From assembly GCA_964023205.1 (NCBI GenBank), contig OZ026835.1, positions 19,312,968 to 19,376,967 on the forward strand: 64,000 nt of DNA. Reading direction: 5' to 3'. Made by a program: the position numbers and the translations under genes. Positions 46,201-58,900 of the stretch are shown here, in pieces. The DNA comes from Lutraria lutraria (Eukaryota; Mollusca; Bivalvia; Venerida; Mactridae). Below the pieces are notes generated by a model, which ran no database searches, was not told the DNA's origin, and saw only the letters and a program-made list of their open reading frames with translations. Each line of letters starts with the position of its first letter. The first letter of the stretch is position 1.

Positions 46201-47339
46201 TTTGTTTCATTTCAATAGCTTCATTTTTTAGGAGGTGAATTTGGATTTTTATACATTTTTGTTTCTTAATTACAAACACCTCATTAAGATATCATTGTAG
46301 TACCCTTTTTTAGCTCAAATTGTGGATTTTATAAAGCTGAGGAAAAATCAACTGCCTAAATATATCTACAAAACTTTATTATTATTCTAGAAGTTCTTTC
46401 ATTTAGGTAAAATGTCTTGAATTGACATGAATTGCATTTATATTTTTATCATATTTTTGTAATCGTAGAGTTCTTTAATAAAGTTCTAGTTATGCCCCGA
46501 TTTCAAAGAAATGGGGGTATATTGCTGGTTTGCTCATGTCCGTCTTTTTTGCTCGTTGGTAATCAAACCTTGTCTGGCCAATTCGACTGTTTTGGCCTCT
46601 TAGGTCTTCACTTGGTTTGAAGGTTGGTCAAATATAGATAGATGACCCCTGTTGATAAGGTCTATCAATAGGTCAAAGGTCAACTATCCATTGCTCTTTA
46701 GGGGGCATTGGTGTTTCCAAAACACCTCATTAAGTGAGCGTTTTAGTGCCCTTATTTTAACTTTAGATATATCAAATAACTTAAAAAAACTTGGGTAGTT
46801 GATTTTTCTGAGCTTTATTCTCTACTAGTATTTTTGCAAAATTTTATTCTTATCCTAGCAGTTATTTCTATTAGGTAAAATATCTTGAATTGGCATGAAT
46901 TGTATTATATTTTTGTCATACTTTTGTAATTGTAGGGTTATATTTTAAAGTTTTAGTTATGCCCCGATTTCAAAGAAATGGGGGTATATATTGCTGGTTT
47001 GCTCATGTCCGTCTTTTTTGCTCGTTGGTAATCAAACCTTGTCTGGCCAATTCGACTGTTTTGGCCTCTTAGGTCTTCACTTGGTTTGAAGGTTGGTCAA
47101 ATATAGATAGATGACCCCTGTTGATAAGGTCTATCAATAGGTCAAAGGTTAACTATCCATTTGCCCTTTAGGGGGGCATTGGTGTTTCACAAACACCTCA
47201 TTAAGTGAGCGTTTTAGTACCATTATTTTATCTAAGATATATCAAATAACTTAATAAAAACTTACTAGGTAGTTGATTTTCCTTAAGTTTATCAAAAAAT
47301 AAAGCTAAGGAAAGATTGACTGCCTAACTAATTTTTACG

Positions 47340-48030
47340 TCTTCGAAACCAAACTGTTAATGAAATAAGAAAGGCCAAACTAAATCACAATAATATGTTA
47401 GCATAAAAACTCCTTTCCTCTCTATTGTCATGGAAATCATGGTGAACTTGTCTTAAACCTTCTGAATAACATTTGTGGAGATCAAACCCTACTTGGTGAA
47501 TAATTAGGTGCTCAAACTCTGCAAAATGATGTGAATGATATCAGCCCGGTCTTGGACCACATTACAATTACAACCTCTAGGATAGAGGATATTATAAAAT
47601 TTGAACTGTCCACTCTTCTGTCTGATTTTTCGAGCCAGTCTCTGTCCTCTTCTGTTTTTCCTAGCTCATGGAAAGACAATTTTGTCACGCCTTGAAGCCA
47701 TTCTCATGTTGGCAATTATCAACCTATATCTCTACTTATAATGTACCATAGGGAAAGTTCTTGAAAGTGTAGTCCACAGGCATATGTTAATCATAATAGT
47801 GACAATGATCTTCTCATCCTGCTTTAAATCAGGCTTTGTACCTGGTGACTCAACAGTTGAATATACAACTTCTTCACTGCAGACTGTCAATTGCAGAGCT
47901 GTATTCTGCGACATCAGCAAGGCTTTTGACTTAGTCACTGTGACACAAGCCTTTACATAGTTGTCAGAGTTCCATTAACTGCTTCACAAACACTGAATTC
48001 CGACCAACAAACAATACCTCTTGAATAAAA
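47340..48030 (+). pseudogene. Deleted LINE RT fragment, array copy 5
   Basis: Same junction as copy 2, with private changes such as GGAGATCAAACCC for GGGGATCAAACCC near 47,480. The modules that follow it are more diverged, as expected at the edge of an array. Confidence 0.8.
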
Positions 48031-49135
48031 TTTGTTTCATTTCAATAGATTCATTTTTTAGGAGGTGAATTTGGATTTTTATACATTTTTGTTTCTTAAT
48101 TACAAACACCTCATTAAGATATCATTGTAGTACCCTTTTTTAGCTCAAATTGTGGATTTTATAAAGCTGAGGAAAAATCAACTGCCTAAATATTTCTACA
48201 AAACTTTATTATTATTCTAGAAGTTCTTTCATTTAGGTAAAATGTCTTGAATTGACATGAATTGCATTTATATTTTTATTATATTTTTGTAATCGTAGAG
48301 TTCTTTAATAAAGTTCTAGTTATGCCCCGATTTCAAAGAAATGGGGGTATATATTGCTGGTTTGCTCATGTCCGTCTTTTTTGCTCGTTGGTAATCAAAC
48401 CTTGTCTGGCCAATTCGACTGTTTTGGCCTCTTAGGTCTTCACTTGGTTTGAAGGTTGGTCAAATATAGATAGATGACCCCTGTTGATAAAGTCTATCAA
48501 TAGGTCAAAGGTCAACTATCCATTGCTCTTTAGGGGGCATTGGTGTTTCCAAAACACCTCATTAAGTGAGCGTTTTAGTGCCCTTATTTTAACTTTAGAT
48601 ATATCAAATAACTTAAAAAAACTTGGGTAGTTGATTTTTCTGAGCTTTATTCTCTACTAGTATTTTTGCAAACATTTAATCTTATCCTAGCAGTTATTTC
48701 TATTAGGTAAAATGTCTTGAATTGACATGAATTGTATTTATATTTTTGTCATATTTTTTTATGGGTTATCTTTTAAAGTTCTAGTTATGCCCCCACTTTG
48801 TAGAACTTGGGGTATATATTGCTGGTTTGCTCATGTCCGTCTTTTTTGCTCGTTGGTAATCAAACCTTGTCTGGCCAATTCGACTGTTTTGGCCTCTTAG
48901 GTCTTCACTTGGTTTGAAGGTTGGTCAAATATAGATAGATGACCCCTGTTGATAAGGTCTATCAATAGGTCAAAGGTCAACTATCCATTTGCCCTTTAGG
49001 GGGCATTGGTGTATCACAAACACCTCATTAATTGAGCGTTTTAGTACCATTATTTTATCTAAGATACATCAAATAACTTAAAAAACTTAGGTAGTTCATT
49101 TTTCTCAGCTTCATTCTTTAACTGAAGAAACATCA

Positions 49136-50313
49136 TGGCATCATTAACTTAGTCAAGGGTTTGATATTCAGAAAGTCTAAATGCTTTATTGGCACACCAG
49201 TGTATGACCTTTTCCTTCTGGTGGCCTCACTATGGTATCTCACTGACGGGATATATATGCAGTGTTAACCTCCATGAATGGTCACCTCTGAACTACAGCC
49301 ACCTCCCTGTTACAGCCAGTATACTAACAGCCCAGATTGATGTTTTACTCTATTTTCACTCTCTCATCAATAATCATCTCCTTACAACTGCCGTTTTTGT
49401 CCTTCTCCATTGGTCCTTCTTACAGATATGTTGTTACCAAGAACCCCCGCACATATATTCCGGGTTTTGTGATTCAATAATTTTTGAGGGAATTATGGCC
49501 CTTAAATTTGGTTATTTTGTGCGATTGTAATAACGAAATACTCTTGCTTCCTTCTTTTCTCAAGGGTTATTTGATAAAACTTTCATGGAACTATTGTTAT
49601 TAAGATATCCAATGCATGTTGTAAAGGTTTTATGATTGATAATTCTTTAACTGAATTATGGCCCTTTGTTTATTTTGTGCATAATTATGAATATATACAG
49701 AAATACTCTTTTGTTTGCAACTACTTCTATATTTCTCAAGGGATTTTGACCAAACTTTTATAGAACTGTTGTCACCAATTTCCCCAACACTTATTGTGCG
49801 GGTTTTGTGATTCGATCATTTTTGGAAGATTTATGGCCCTTACTTTATTTTGTGCCCTAAATTTCTTCTATGATACTCCTCCTACGTTTCTCAAAGGAAT
49901 TTGATGAAACTTTCACAGACTCATTGTCACCAAGAAACCCGGCACATATATTCCGTGTTTTGTGATTGGATTGTTTTGGGCGGATTTGTGGCTCTTTCTT
50001 TATTTTGTGCATATGTAGTAGAGAAATACTCTTTTATGCACAATTCCTCCCAAATTTCTCAAGGGATTTTTACCAAACTTTGATAGAACTATTATCACCA
50101 AGTTCCCCAGCATACAGTGTCAGTGTTTAGCAGATTTATGACCCTTTGTTTGTCTGTACCAAACTTAAACCTTGTCTATTAAATCAAAAGGCTACTGCCT
50201 ACAATCATCAAACTTAGTATCTTGGTTCATCATGACAATCTCTACAGGACCTGTGCATTTTCATGTTAAAGGGCACCCGGAGGGGGCATTGTGCTTTTGA
50301 AACACATCTTGTT
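49136..50313 (+). repeat. Dispersed repeat with ~165-bp modules
   Basis: From about 49,430, modules repeat TTTCTCAAGGGATTTTGACC, TTGTCACCAAG, CGGGTTTTGTGATTCGAT and TTATGGCCCTT-TTATTTTGTGC five times (near 49,435, 49,600, 49,765, 49,925, 50,090). It ends with the 50,130-50,313 module shared with 7,631-7,812. The 113-codon frame at 49,189 overlaps its beginning; it shows no known domain and is not called. Confidence 0.7.
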
Positions 50314-51219
50314 AATGTTAACTATTGAGTTAACTTTTGCCATCACCTTTTAATTTTAAACCTATTTGTCAATCGCCCTATATTCTCATTAATACTGTAT
50401 TTTATTATATGACTTAATTTTTATTATATCTATTGACTTCCCTTTTCAATTTTTATTGCGCACTATATGACCATTTGTAGTTGATGGGCCATAAAACAAC
50501 ACTAAACAAACAAATGATCTAAACAAATGATCTACAAGCTTGATTAAATAAAAACATGTCTGAATCATAACAAAAATCAGCACTTTTCATATACCTCTGT
50601 AATGCCACCGCAACTGGACTTGCAAAAGTAACACCTTAAGCACTATAAGCACATTTTCCTTGTCTGTAAACATCAGTTTTACTAACAAAAATCACGATGT
50701 GATCTCCATTGAACCTGAAAAAAACCTGCATTATGATCACAAAATCATAGATATGTCTTTCAAAGAGATGCCCCAGACACTTGATACATTGAAAATTGAC
50801 TAAAAATGCACTGACGATTACAACCAGTCGACCAGTTATCAATGATCTTCATCAAACTTAGTGGAACTCATGAGCATGGGATCTCAGTCAAGTTTGATAA
50901 CCAGCCTAATGGCCCAGGCCTTTCTGAGTTATGCCCCATGATACTTTGAAAACTTTTTTGGACAAATGTTGCTTATCTTTAAAAATTTTTATGTAATTTG
51001 CTGCTCAAACCTTTTGACGAGTGTATCTTGTGAAATTTTGAAACTCATCGTTTTGTTTTAATGCTATTGATATCATTGTGTGTCTTAGTTCATGGCTATA
51101 TTATGATCTAAGAATATGTGTGTAAATTGTACTCTAGATCACAATGTGATTGTGGCTGCAGTGTGGTGATGCTTTGTGTTGAGATCAAGTTGTATACTCA
51201 AGTCTGATAGATCGTTGAT
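50314..51219. other. Repeat fragments
   Basis: 50,484-50,515 (GGGCCATAAAACAACACTAA, ACAAACAAATG) is the A-rich 3' end of a retroelement type common in bivalves. 50,835-50,950 (CATCAAACTTAGTGGAACTC, GGGATCTCAGTCAAGTTTGA, TTATGCCCC) is part of another dispersed family. Otherwise nothing recognised. Confidence 0.5.
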
Positions 51220-51445
51220 GTTGTTGATTGAACACAAAGTTCCAGGTTTCCTTCAATATTATTTATTTAGTCAGTAACAACAGATATTTGTTTTAAATTC
51301 ACACAAAGTTCAAATATGATATAACACAAAGTAAATCTGAGTCCAAAATTATTTCAGTAAACACAAAGTTTAGTAAATGTCACATAGATTGTATCCAAAA
51401 ACGCGTCACAAAGACAAATTGTATTTCTTGTCACAAAGACAGTTT
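51220..51445. repeat. Irregular repeats of ACACAAAGTT / TCACAAAGACA
   Basis: Motifs at about 51,232, 51,301, 51,325, 51,361, 51,407 and 51,431 with variable spacing. A degenerate short-period repeat; no further role visible. Confidence 0.5.
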
Positions 51446-51689
51446 CTTAAAAATAAAGTTAAATTAAATATCTTATTTTTCTATAATTTTCTATATAAAC
51501 TACCCAAGTATTTATAAGGCCTTTCTGCAGAAGGTGTGGCTAAATTCATAAAAAGCTTATTTCTAATAATTAATTATCTTTTTTAAACTTTGACACTTAA
51601 ATTCCTAAAAAAACTACATTTTCACAGGTATTTTACAGAACAAAAGATTGGCTTAAACATACAGAATTACTTACATAAAAACATATAAC

Positions 51690-52360
51690 CTCACCCATTT
51701 CCAGAGGTATAAACCATGACCTTGCTTCACCTATTTCCTGAGGTTTGAACTTTGAACTAGTGTTGTAAAATCAGACTTGAAAGAGAATCGATTATCAGAT
51801 CGAATCGGAAAGGGTGTTTCGATTCACAATCGGAAAATAATCGACAGCAAAAATTTGTATCCTTATTTGACAAACTTATTTGGTTGTTTCTTGTTTGTCA
51901 TACAATATATAGTAATTAAAATCCCTAACACAAAATACTTCTAGACTGATGACCTGAACTTCTCTTGACAAGGGAAAATTTCACTCAAATTTTCTCAAAT
52001 AACAGTGACCACCCTTGTTTAAATACATACAATCGTTACATCACTACTTTGAACTAACCTCACCCACTTTTAGGGCTGTGAATACAAACCCATGGAACTT
52101 CACTAGTGTCTGAGTGTTATAACGCTGACCCCTTCCCACCCACTTCCAGGGGTGTGAACACTCGTCCATCCCCACCCACTTCCAGAGGTGTGAACTATAT
52201 ACTTACCTCACACACTTCCGAGGGTGTGTATACAAACCCAACCTCACCAGTTTCTGAGATATGAACGCTGACCCCTTCCCTCCCATTTCCATGGGGTGAA
52301 CACTCGCCCATCCCAAACTACTTTGGTTGTGTGAACACTCTCCCAACCCCATGTGTGAGC
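51690..52360 (+). repeat. Degenerate minisatellite (CACCCACTTCCAGAGGTGTGA)
   Basis: About a dozen degenerate copies of a 30-45-bp unit with CACCCACTTCCAGRGGTGTG followed by AACACTC or ATACAAACC, split by the MITE at 51,758-52,046. It has higher GC than its surroundings. The 111-codon frame at 52,331 starts in its last unit and is not called. Confidence 0.75.
51758..52046. mobile_element. 289-bp hAT-type MITE with 8-bp target duplication
   Basis: The left end TAGTGTTGTAAAATC and the reverse complement of the right end TAGTGATGTAACGATTG are hAT-like (YAGTGNTGNAA). The perfect 8-bp direct duplication CTTTGAAC flanks it at 51,750-51,757 and 52,047-52,054, as expected for hAT transposition. The interior has AATCGATTATC, ATCGAATCGG and CGATTCACAATCGG motifs typical of such MITEs. 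No coding frame; non-autonomous. Confidence 0.88.
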
Positions 52361-53164
52361 ACTAAAACTTTCCTATCTCTTTTTTTCGGTGTAGTAAATT
52401 CCGACAAAATTCATGGATGCAAACTGACCTACCTTCAGAGATTATCATACCTGACCACATATTGTCATGTAGCATTGTTTCTGGTTGTCTCAACCCTTAA
52501 AATCATCTTTGGAATGTTATCTCCATGTGCATATGGAGAGCTTTTGCAATCACCAGTGAGGCGGCATTGCGGTGTCGGCGTCGGTGTTGCATATGGTGAA
52601 AGTAATATGCGTGCAGTTATTATCATGCATATATTAGCAACAACTTACAGGATTGTCTTCATTTAAGTGCCCAGGGGTGTCAGACAGACATAGATAACTC
52701 TATCCATAAAATTATAAATACTGCTTCCTTCTACGTAAGTGCAAAAATATCAAATACTATGATAATATTTCTTTGTCTGTTACACTGTTTCACAGACATC
52801 TCTTTTTAAATAGGTATATTAGTATTGCCTCAATCTAAACAAAAGTTTGTTTACTATCAATCACTGAGAATAGTCGAGCATGCTGTCTTATCTACAGCTC
52901 TTGTTTATTAAGCATGCATGCATATATTTTTATGCCAAAATTGCAGTTCTTTCAAAACATCATCACTGACAGACACAAATTTTGTGTATCAATGCATTTA
53001 TGCAAAAACCTTGTTTTCAGATAAACTTCTCTTCCTAACACACAGAGAAATAATTTGACCAACAATGGTCGCTAAAAAACTTCCTGGTAAATAACTGATA
53101 AATGACAGAATCAATTGTTATCTCTATTCTGTCTATCCTCTTGCTAATAATAAACCATTTATTT
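52361..53164. other. Dispersed-repeat fragments and unassigned sequence
   Basis: 52,520-52,600 (CATATGGAGAGCTTTTGCAA, GGCGTCGGTGTTGCATATGG) has the look of another bivalve dispersed family. The remainder has no recognised feature. Confidence 0.4.
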
Positions 53165-53900
53165 GATGATAATAATAATAAAGACTTTATTTATAGAGGC
53201 AACACAGTTAGGCAATGCCCAATCTTCTCTGTGAGCCTCTTGATCAACAATGTGTACATAATATATACATACATTACATGAAAAAACAACAAAGAAAACA
53301 ACAAAAGCAACAATATAAGCATTTCAGTACTAAGAAAACAAGAAACAATATACATTTTGTATTAATGAATTGATTTCCACCATCCACTATATTTTTGTTT
53401 AAATGTGTAAAGATTTTGCGAATGTGTACTTCTACGGGTAATGAATTCCATATTTGGCCCTGAGTATTTGAAGGATTTTCTTGGAAATTCAAGTCTTGGT
53501 TTATGAACATATGTAAAGAGTTTTGTTATTTTCAGATGATCTCAGATAATGAGTATTGCTAGTATGAATTTTTCACTTCTAATGTATGACCTATCCAATT
53601 TGCTCTGCATACTGAATGGCATCCAGTGACGTTTATCTTCTTTTTGTGACTTTGCTTATGAAAGTGCTTGTATGAAATGCATTTTTGATCTCTGAGCTAT
53701 ACCCTCCGATTCTGAGCTACCCTCCAATACTGTCATCTAGGAATGTTATGACTTTACAACCTAATGAAGCCAATGCTCTATCACATATCATTTTAACAAC
53801 TTTGGTAAAGGCATGCCCTGCTGTTGCTGGTCGTTAACTAATCGGACTACTCAACAATTGGTGACAATCGATGGCTTTTCAACAATCTATTGTTTAAGAG
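53165..53900 (-). pseudogene. 3' end of a non-LTR retrotransposon
   Basis: On the minus strand, decayed frames give KLFTYVHKPRLEFPRKSFKY, then after a frame change QIWNSLPVEVHIRKIF followed by THLNKN, the WNSLP-type C-terminus of LINE reverse transcriptase. The 3' UTR ends in TAAATAAAGTCTTTATTATT and an (ATT)n tail at 53,165-53,185. The RT core is lost in decay further upstream (53,600-53,900). 5' limit uncertain. Confidence 0.7.
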
Positions 53901-54364
53901 TTCTGACACTGTTGGATCCTGAGGTTGCTAACTATAAGTCCAGCAAATGTCAAACTTGTCAACACATTTGTATTCATTATTAAGTGTATAAAATTTGTCA
54001 TAGAATTGTATTTTGTGTTCACATGTTTATTTGGAATTTAAAAGGTTAATCTTACTTTAATCTTGGAGAAAGAATCCGGTCCTTATTGTATGGAAGGGCT
54101 GGAACCTTAAAGGAAAGAATAGTCATAAAAGAAACTGTGTGAACCAATTGTACCATCGATAGACAATTGATTGTGGGGGTCTGATTATCAATTGTGATGT
54201 TTTTTTAGCCTAGTTGCTAGTCCAAAAGGTAAAAACTTCAATACAATAATATACTTGTTTCCGTTCTCTGTTGGCCATTAGAACCTAGATATGTCTATTG
54301 TGTTTACTTATATCAATATGGTGATCAGCACTCTTGAAATTGAATACAAAAATGAAGCATTTGG
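53901..54364. other. Unassigned stretch
   Basis: Contains short inverted motifs around CAATTG and ATCGAT (53,850-53,895 and 54,150-54,200: AACAATTGGTGACAATCGAT / CCATCGATAGACAATTG) that may mark a decayed inverted-repeat element. No gene. Confidence 0.4.
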
Positions 54365-54560
54365 GCCATCCTTGAAAAATGTTTGTTTGCTGTAGCCCAA
54401 CCAAGAAAATTCAGCTTTTAGATTTAACCCAAAATACATGTTAGAATGCTATTTTTATCCAAAAATAGAAAAAGTCCTGTGAGGCCCCAAAAAAGTTGGA
54501 TAGGGGCCTTTTTGGCAAGTAGACAGGGTTACAGCAAACAAAATATTTTTTAAGGATGGC
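54365..54560. mobile_element. 196-bp inverted-repeat element
   Basis: The left arm GCCATCCTTGAAAAATGTTT, GTTTGCTGTAGCCC and the right arm GGGTTACAGCAAACAAAATA, TTTTTTAAGGATGGC are inverse over ~35 bp. The middle has AGGCCCCAAAAAAG and GGGGCCTTTTTGG, a second imperfect hairpin. Non-coding MITE-like element. Confidence 0.75.
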
Positions 54561-55909
54561 TTTATTTCACAGTATTAATGCCCTCAAATTTTATTTTGAA
54601 TAAAATTAATGTAAGTGTGGATTGATATGCCTACAATCCAAAACCATTTTTCCCTACTTTGTAATAAGCTACAGTTCAAGGTTTGAACACTGTTGTTTCT
54701 GATACTTTGGACACAACACCTTTTGACAACAATTTATTTATCTCAATTTCTTTACAAATTCTTCCTTGTTTCTTACTGACATATTTAATTTCTAAACCCT
54801 GCTTGTTCTGGTTAAGATTTCAAAGATAAATTATAACCATTTTCTATAACGTCTAAGATATAGTTATCAACGTTGATTTGTTTCCTTTGCCTTGTTCAGC
54901 TTTCATTATTGCTGACTTTCTTGCTCTCTTCAGAGCTTATACTAATTCTTATTATTTACTTGGCCATACTCGGTAAGATGTTCATGAATTGGCGGGTTCT
55001 ATATTTGGCGATTTCATATCCAACTGCCAAAATAAAACCATGTTCTGTCTTTTTAAGCGCCAAATTTACAATACTTGTCTTAAGAAAATAAGTTTCAACC
55101 AAGGGGATATAATTAGACTATTTTACTAAATATCTTCCTAACTACTATCATATGAAGTGAAATGTATAAACAGCAAGAATATGATACATGAAAACCCGTG
55201 TTGGTAATTACTTGGGATCGAACAGGAGTTAAAACAATAGCTGAAAGTGATAAATTGTTTCGATAATTTATCTTAAATTGACACATATTGTTATTATATC
55301 GGGTTTAATTTAGTCTTTCTGTATGTGCAGACGATATAAGTTTTATATAGTGTGACAAATAAGCTGTATCGTTTAGATTTACCTTGTTTCAATTAAGATT
55401 TACCCTAAGGCAATAAACGTAATGCATGTACTTTAACTGATGAAAGTATACATGTACAAACATACTAAACAAACAAATAGTTACGTGAAAAAGTGTTAAT
55501 TACACCTTTTGAAGTCTGGCCTTTTCATTGTATATCAATGTACATTTAAACTACCAAAATCACAATTTGCATTCATTTATTACTTACATGCATGCTATAA
55601 TAACAGACTTTGACATTAATAAAATTTATGGACTTACTCTTCTCACTTATCTCACTTTGTACACATTAACATCTTGTGTCATTAGTAATAAATAAGGCAC
55701 AAAAGGGGGACCAAAAAGGGTTTGGGTCTAATGGAGACCCACCCAATTGTGATTGATGACCCTGTTGAAAATTTTGCTATGCAATATAACAGACCATATC
55801 AAAAAGGCCATGACAACTTGTAATAAATTTGTTCAGTAAATAAAGTAACATCTTAGTTCAGTTGAGACATGGAAACATGTTAAATGTACAGTAAGACAAT
55901 TAAGCTAAT
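54561..55909. other. Unassigned stretch
   Basis: No repeat family or RNA gene recognised. A 72-codon frame at 54,873 encodes a hydrophobic N-terminal half (LLTFLLSSELILILIIYLAI), plausible as a membrane segment but without splice signals, homologs or context. Left uncalled. Confidence 0.4.
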
Positions 55910-58900
55910 TATGATAATTTAGCATTGTTCCTTTTGATGTGATGATTTAGAATTGTTTCTCATTGATAGTGTTGTATGATAGAAGATATAATAATTTAGC
56001 ATTGTTACTTATTGATAGTGATGTATGATGGAAGATATAATTATTTAGCATTGTTACTGAATGGTAGTGTTGTATGATAGAAGATATAATAATTTAGCAT
56101 TGTAACTCATTGATAGTGTTGTATGATAGAAGATATAATAATCTAGCAGTGTTACTCATTGATAGTGTTGTATGATAGAAGATATAATTTAACATTGTTC
56201 TTATTGATAGTGTTGTATGATAGAAGATATAATAATTTAGCATTGTTAATTATTGATAGTGTTGTATGATAGAAGATATCATTATTTAGCATTATTACTT
56301 ATTGATAGTGTTGTATGATAGAAGATATCATTATTTAGCATTATTACTTATTGATAGTGTTGTATGATAGAAGATATCATTATTTAGCATTATTACTTAT
56401 TGATAGTGTTGTATGATAGAAGATATCATTATTTAGCATTATTACTTATAGATAGTGTTGTATGATAGAAGATATCATTATTTAGCATTATTACTTATTG
56501 ATAGTGTTGTATGATAGAAGATATCATTATTTAGCATTATTACTTATTGATAGTGTTGTATGATAGAAGATATCATTATTTAGCATTATTACTTATTGAT
56601 AGTGTTGTATGATAGAAGATATCATTATTTAGCATTATTACTTATTGATAGTGTTGTATGATAGAAGATATAATAATTTAGCATTGTTACTTATTGATAG
56701 TGTTGTATGATAGAAGATATAATAATTTAGAATTGTTTCTCATTGATAGTGTTGTATGATAGAAGATATAATAATTTAGCATTGTTACTTATTGATAGTG
56801 TTAATTATATAATAGAAGATGTAATACTTTAGCATTGTTTCTTATTGATAGAGCAGTAATAATTTAGCATTGTTTCTTATTGATAGTGTTAATTGTATGA
56901 TAGAAGATATGATAATTTAGCATTGTTCTTATTGATAGTGTTAATTGTATGGTAGAATATATAATATTTTAGCATTATTTCTTATTGATAGTGTTGTATG
57001 ATAGAAGATATAATAATTTAGCATTGTTTCTTATTGATAGTTTTGTATGATAGAAGATACAATTTAACATTGTTCGTATTGATAGTGTTGTATGATAGAA
57101 GATATAATTATTTTATTTATTTAGCATTGTTCTTATTGATAGTGTTGTATGATAGAAGATATAATAATTTAGCATTGTTCTTGTTAAGAGTATTGTATGA
57201 TAAAAGATATAATTTAGCATTGTTCTTATTGATAGTGCTGTATGATAGAAGATATAATAATTTAGCATTGTTCTTATTGATAGTGTTAATTGTATGATAG
57301 AAGATATAATAATTAAGCATTGTTCTTATTGATAGTGTTGTATGATAGAAGATATAATAATTTAGCATTGTGTTTATTGATAGTGTTGTATTATAGAAGA
57401 TATAATAATTTAGCATTGTTCTTATTGATAGTGTTGTATGATAGAAGATATAATAATTTAGCATTGTTCTTATTGATAGTGTTGTATGATAGAAGATATA
57501 ATAATTTAGCATTGTTCTTATTGATAGTGTTGTATGATAGAAGATATAATAATTTAGCATTGTTACTTATTGATAGTGTTAATTGTATGGTAGAAGATAT
57601 AATAATTTAGCATTGTTCTTATTGATAGTGTTGTATGATAAAAGATATAATAATTTAGCATTGTTACTTATTGATAGTGTTGTATGATAGAAGATATAAT
57701 AATTTAGCATTATTACTGATTGATAATGTTGTATGATAGAAGATATAATAATTTAGCTTTGTTACTTATTGATAGTGTTGTTTGATAGAAGGTATAATGA
57801 TTTAGCATCCTTTCTTATTGGCAGTGTTAATTGTATGAATGAAGATATAATTTAGCATAGTTCTTATATTGATAGTGTTAATTGTATGATAAAAGATATA
57901 ATGACTGTGTTATTATAGTGTTGTATGATAGAAGATATAATAACTAAGCATTGTTACTTATTGATAGTGTTGTATGATAGAAGATATAATAATTTAGCAT
58001 TGTTCTTATTGATAGTGTTAATTGTATGATAGAAGATATAATAATTTAGCATTGTTCTTATTGATAGTGTTGTATGATAGAAGATATAATAATTTAGCAT
58101 TGTTCTTGTTAAGAGTATTGTATGATAAAAGATATAATTTAGCATTGTTCTTATTGATAGTGCTGTATGATAGAATATATAATAATTTAGCATTGTTCTT
58201 ATTGATAGTGTTTATTGTATGATAGAAGATATACTAATTAAGCATTGTTCTTATTGATAGTGTTGTATGATAGAAGATATAATAATTTAGCATTGTTCTT
58301 ATTGATAGTGTTTATTGTATGATAGAAGATATAATAATTTAGCATTGTTCTTATTGATAGTGTTTATTGTATGATAGAAGATATAATAATTTAGCATTGT
58401 TCTTATTGATAGTGTTGTATGATAGAAGATATAATAATTTAGCATTGTTCTTATTGAAAGTGTTGTATGATAGAAGATATAATAATTTAGCATTGTTACT
58501 TATTGATAGTGTTGTATGATAGAAGATATAATAATTTAGCATTGTTCTTATTGATAGTGTTGTATGATAGAAGATATAATAATTTAGCATTGTTCTTATT
58601 GATAGTGTTGTATGATAGAAGATATAATAATTTAGCATTGTTACTTATTGATAGTGTTAATTGTATGGTAGAAGATATAATAATTTAGCATTGTTCTTAT
58701 TGATAGTGTTAAATGTATGGTAGAAGATATAATAATTTAGCATTGTTACTTATTGATAGTGTTGTATGATAGAAGATATAATAATTTAGCATTATTACTG
58801 ATTGATAATGTTGTATGATAGAAGATATAATAATTTAGCTTTGTTACTTATTGATAGTGTTGTTTGATAGAAGGTATAATGATTTAGCATCCTTTCTTAT

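Larger units (their letters stand above)
40029..49135 (+). repeat. Tandem array of ~1,830-bp composite units
   Basis: The marker GACACAAGCCTTTACATAG occurs at 40,620, 42,450, 44,280, 46,110 and 47,939, so the period is 1,829-1,830 bp. Each unit has a deleted LINE RT fragment (~690 bp) followed by two ~445-470-bp modules delimited by ACACCTCATTAAG, each holding ATGCCCCGATTTCAAAGAAA and TTGCTGGTTTGCTCATGTCC. Units differ by only a few substitutions. The last unit ends near 49,135 with a diverged module (ATGCCCCCACTTTGTAGAAC). The 68- and 62-codon frames that repeat every unit are by-products. Either a recent tandem duplication or an assembly expansion. Confidence 0.95.

Noticed and set aside
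42243..47938. Identical 68-codon minus and 62-codon plus frames recurring every 1,830 bp
   Set aside because: They are by-products of the tandem unit. The minus frames lie antisense to the RT remnant and the plus frames span the ATGCCCC repeat; no domain.
49189..49530. 113-codon plus-strand frame
   Set aside because: It runs from unrecognised sequence into the ~165-bp dispersed repeat modules; hydrophobic, but with no splice or similarity support.
52331..52666. 111-codon plus-strand frame
   Set aside because: It starts in the minisatellite and ends in a dispersed repeat rich in GGCGTCGGTG; no domain.
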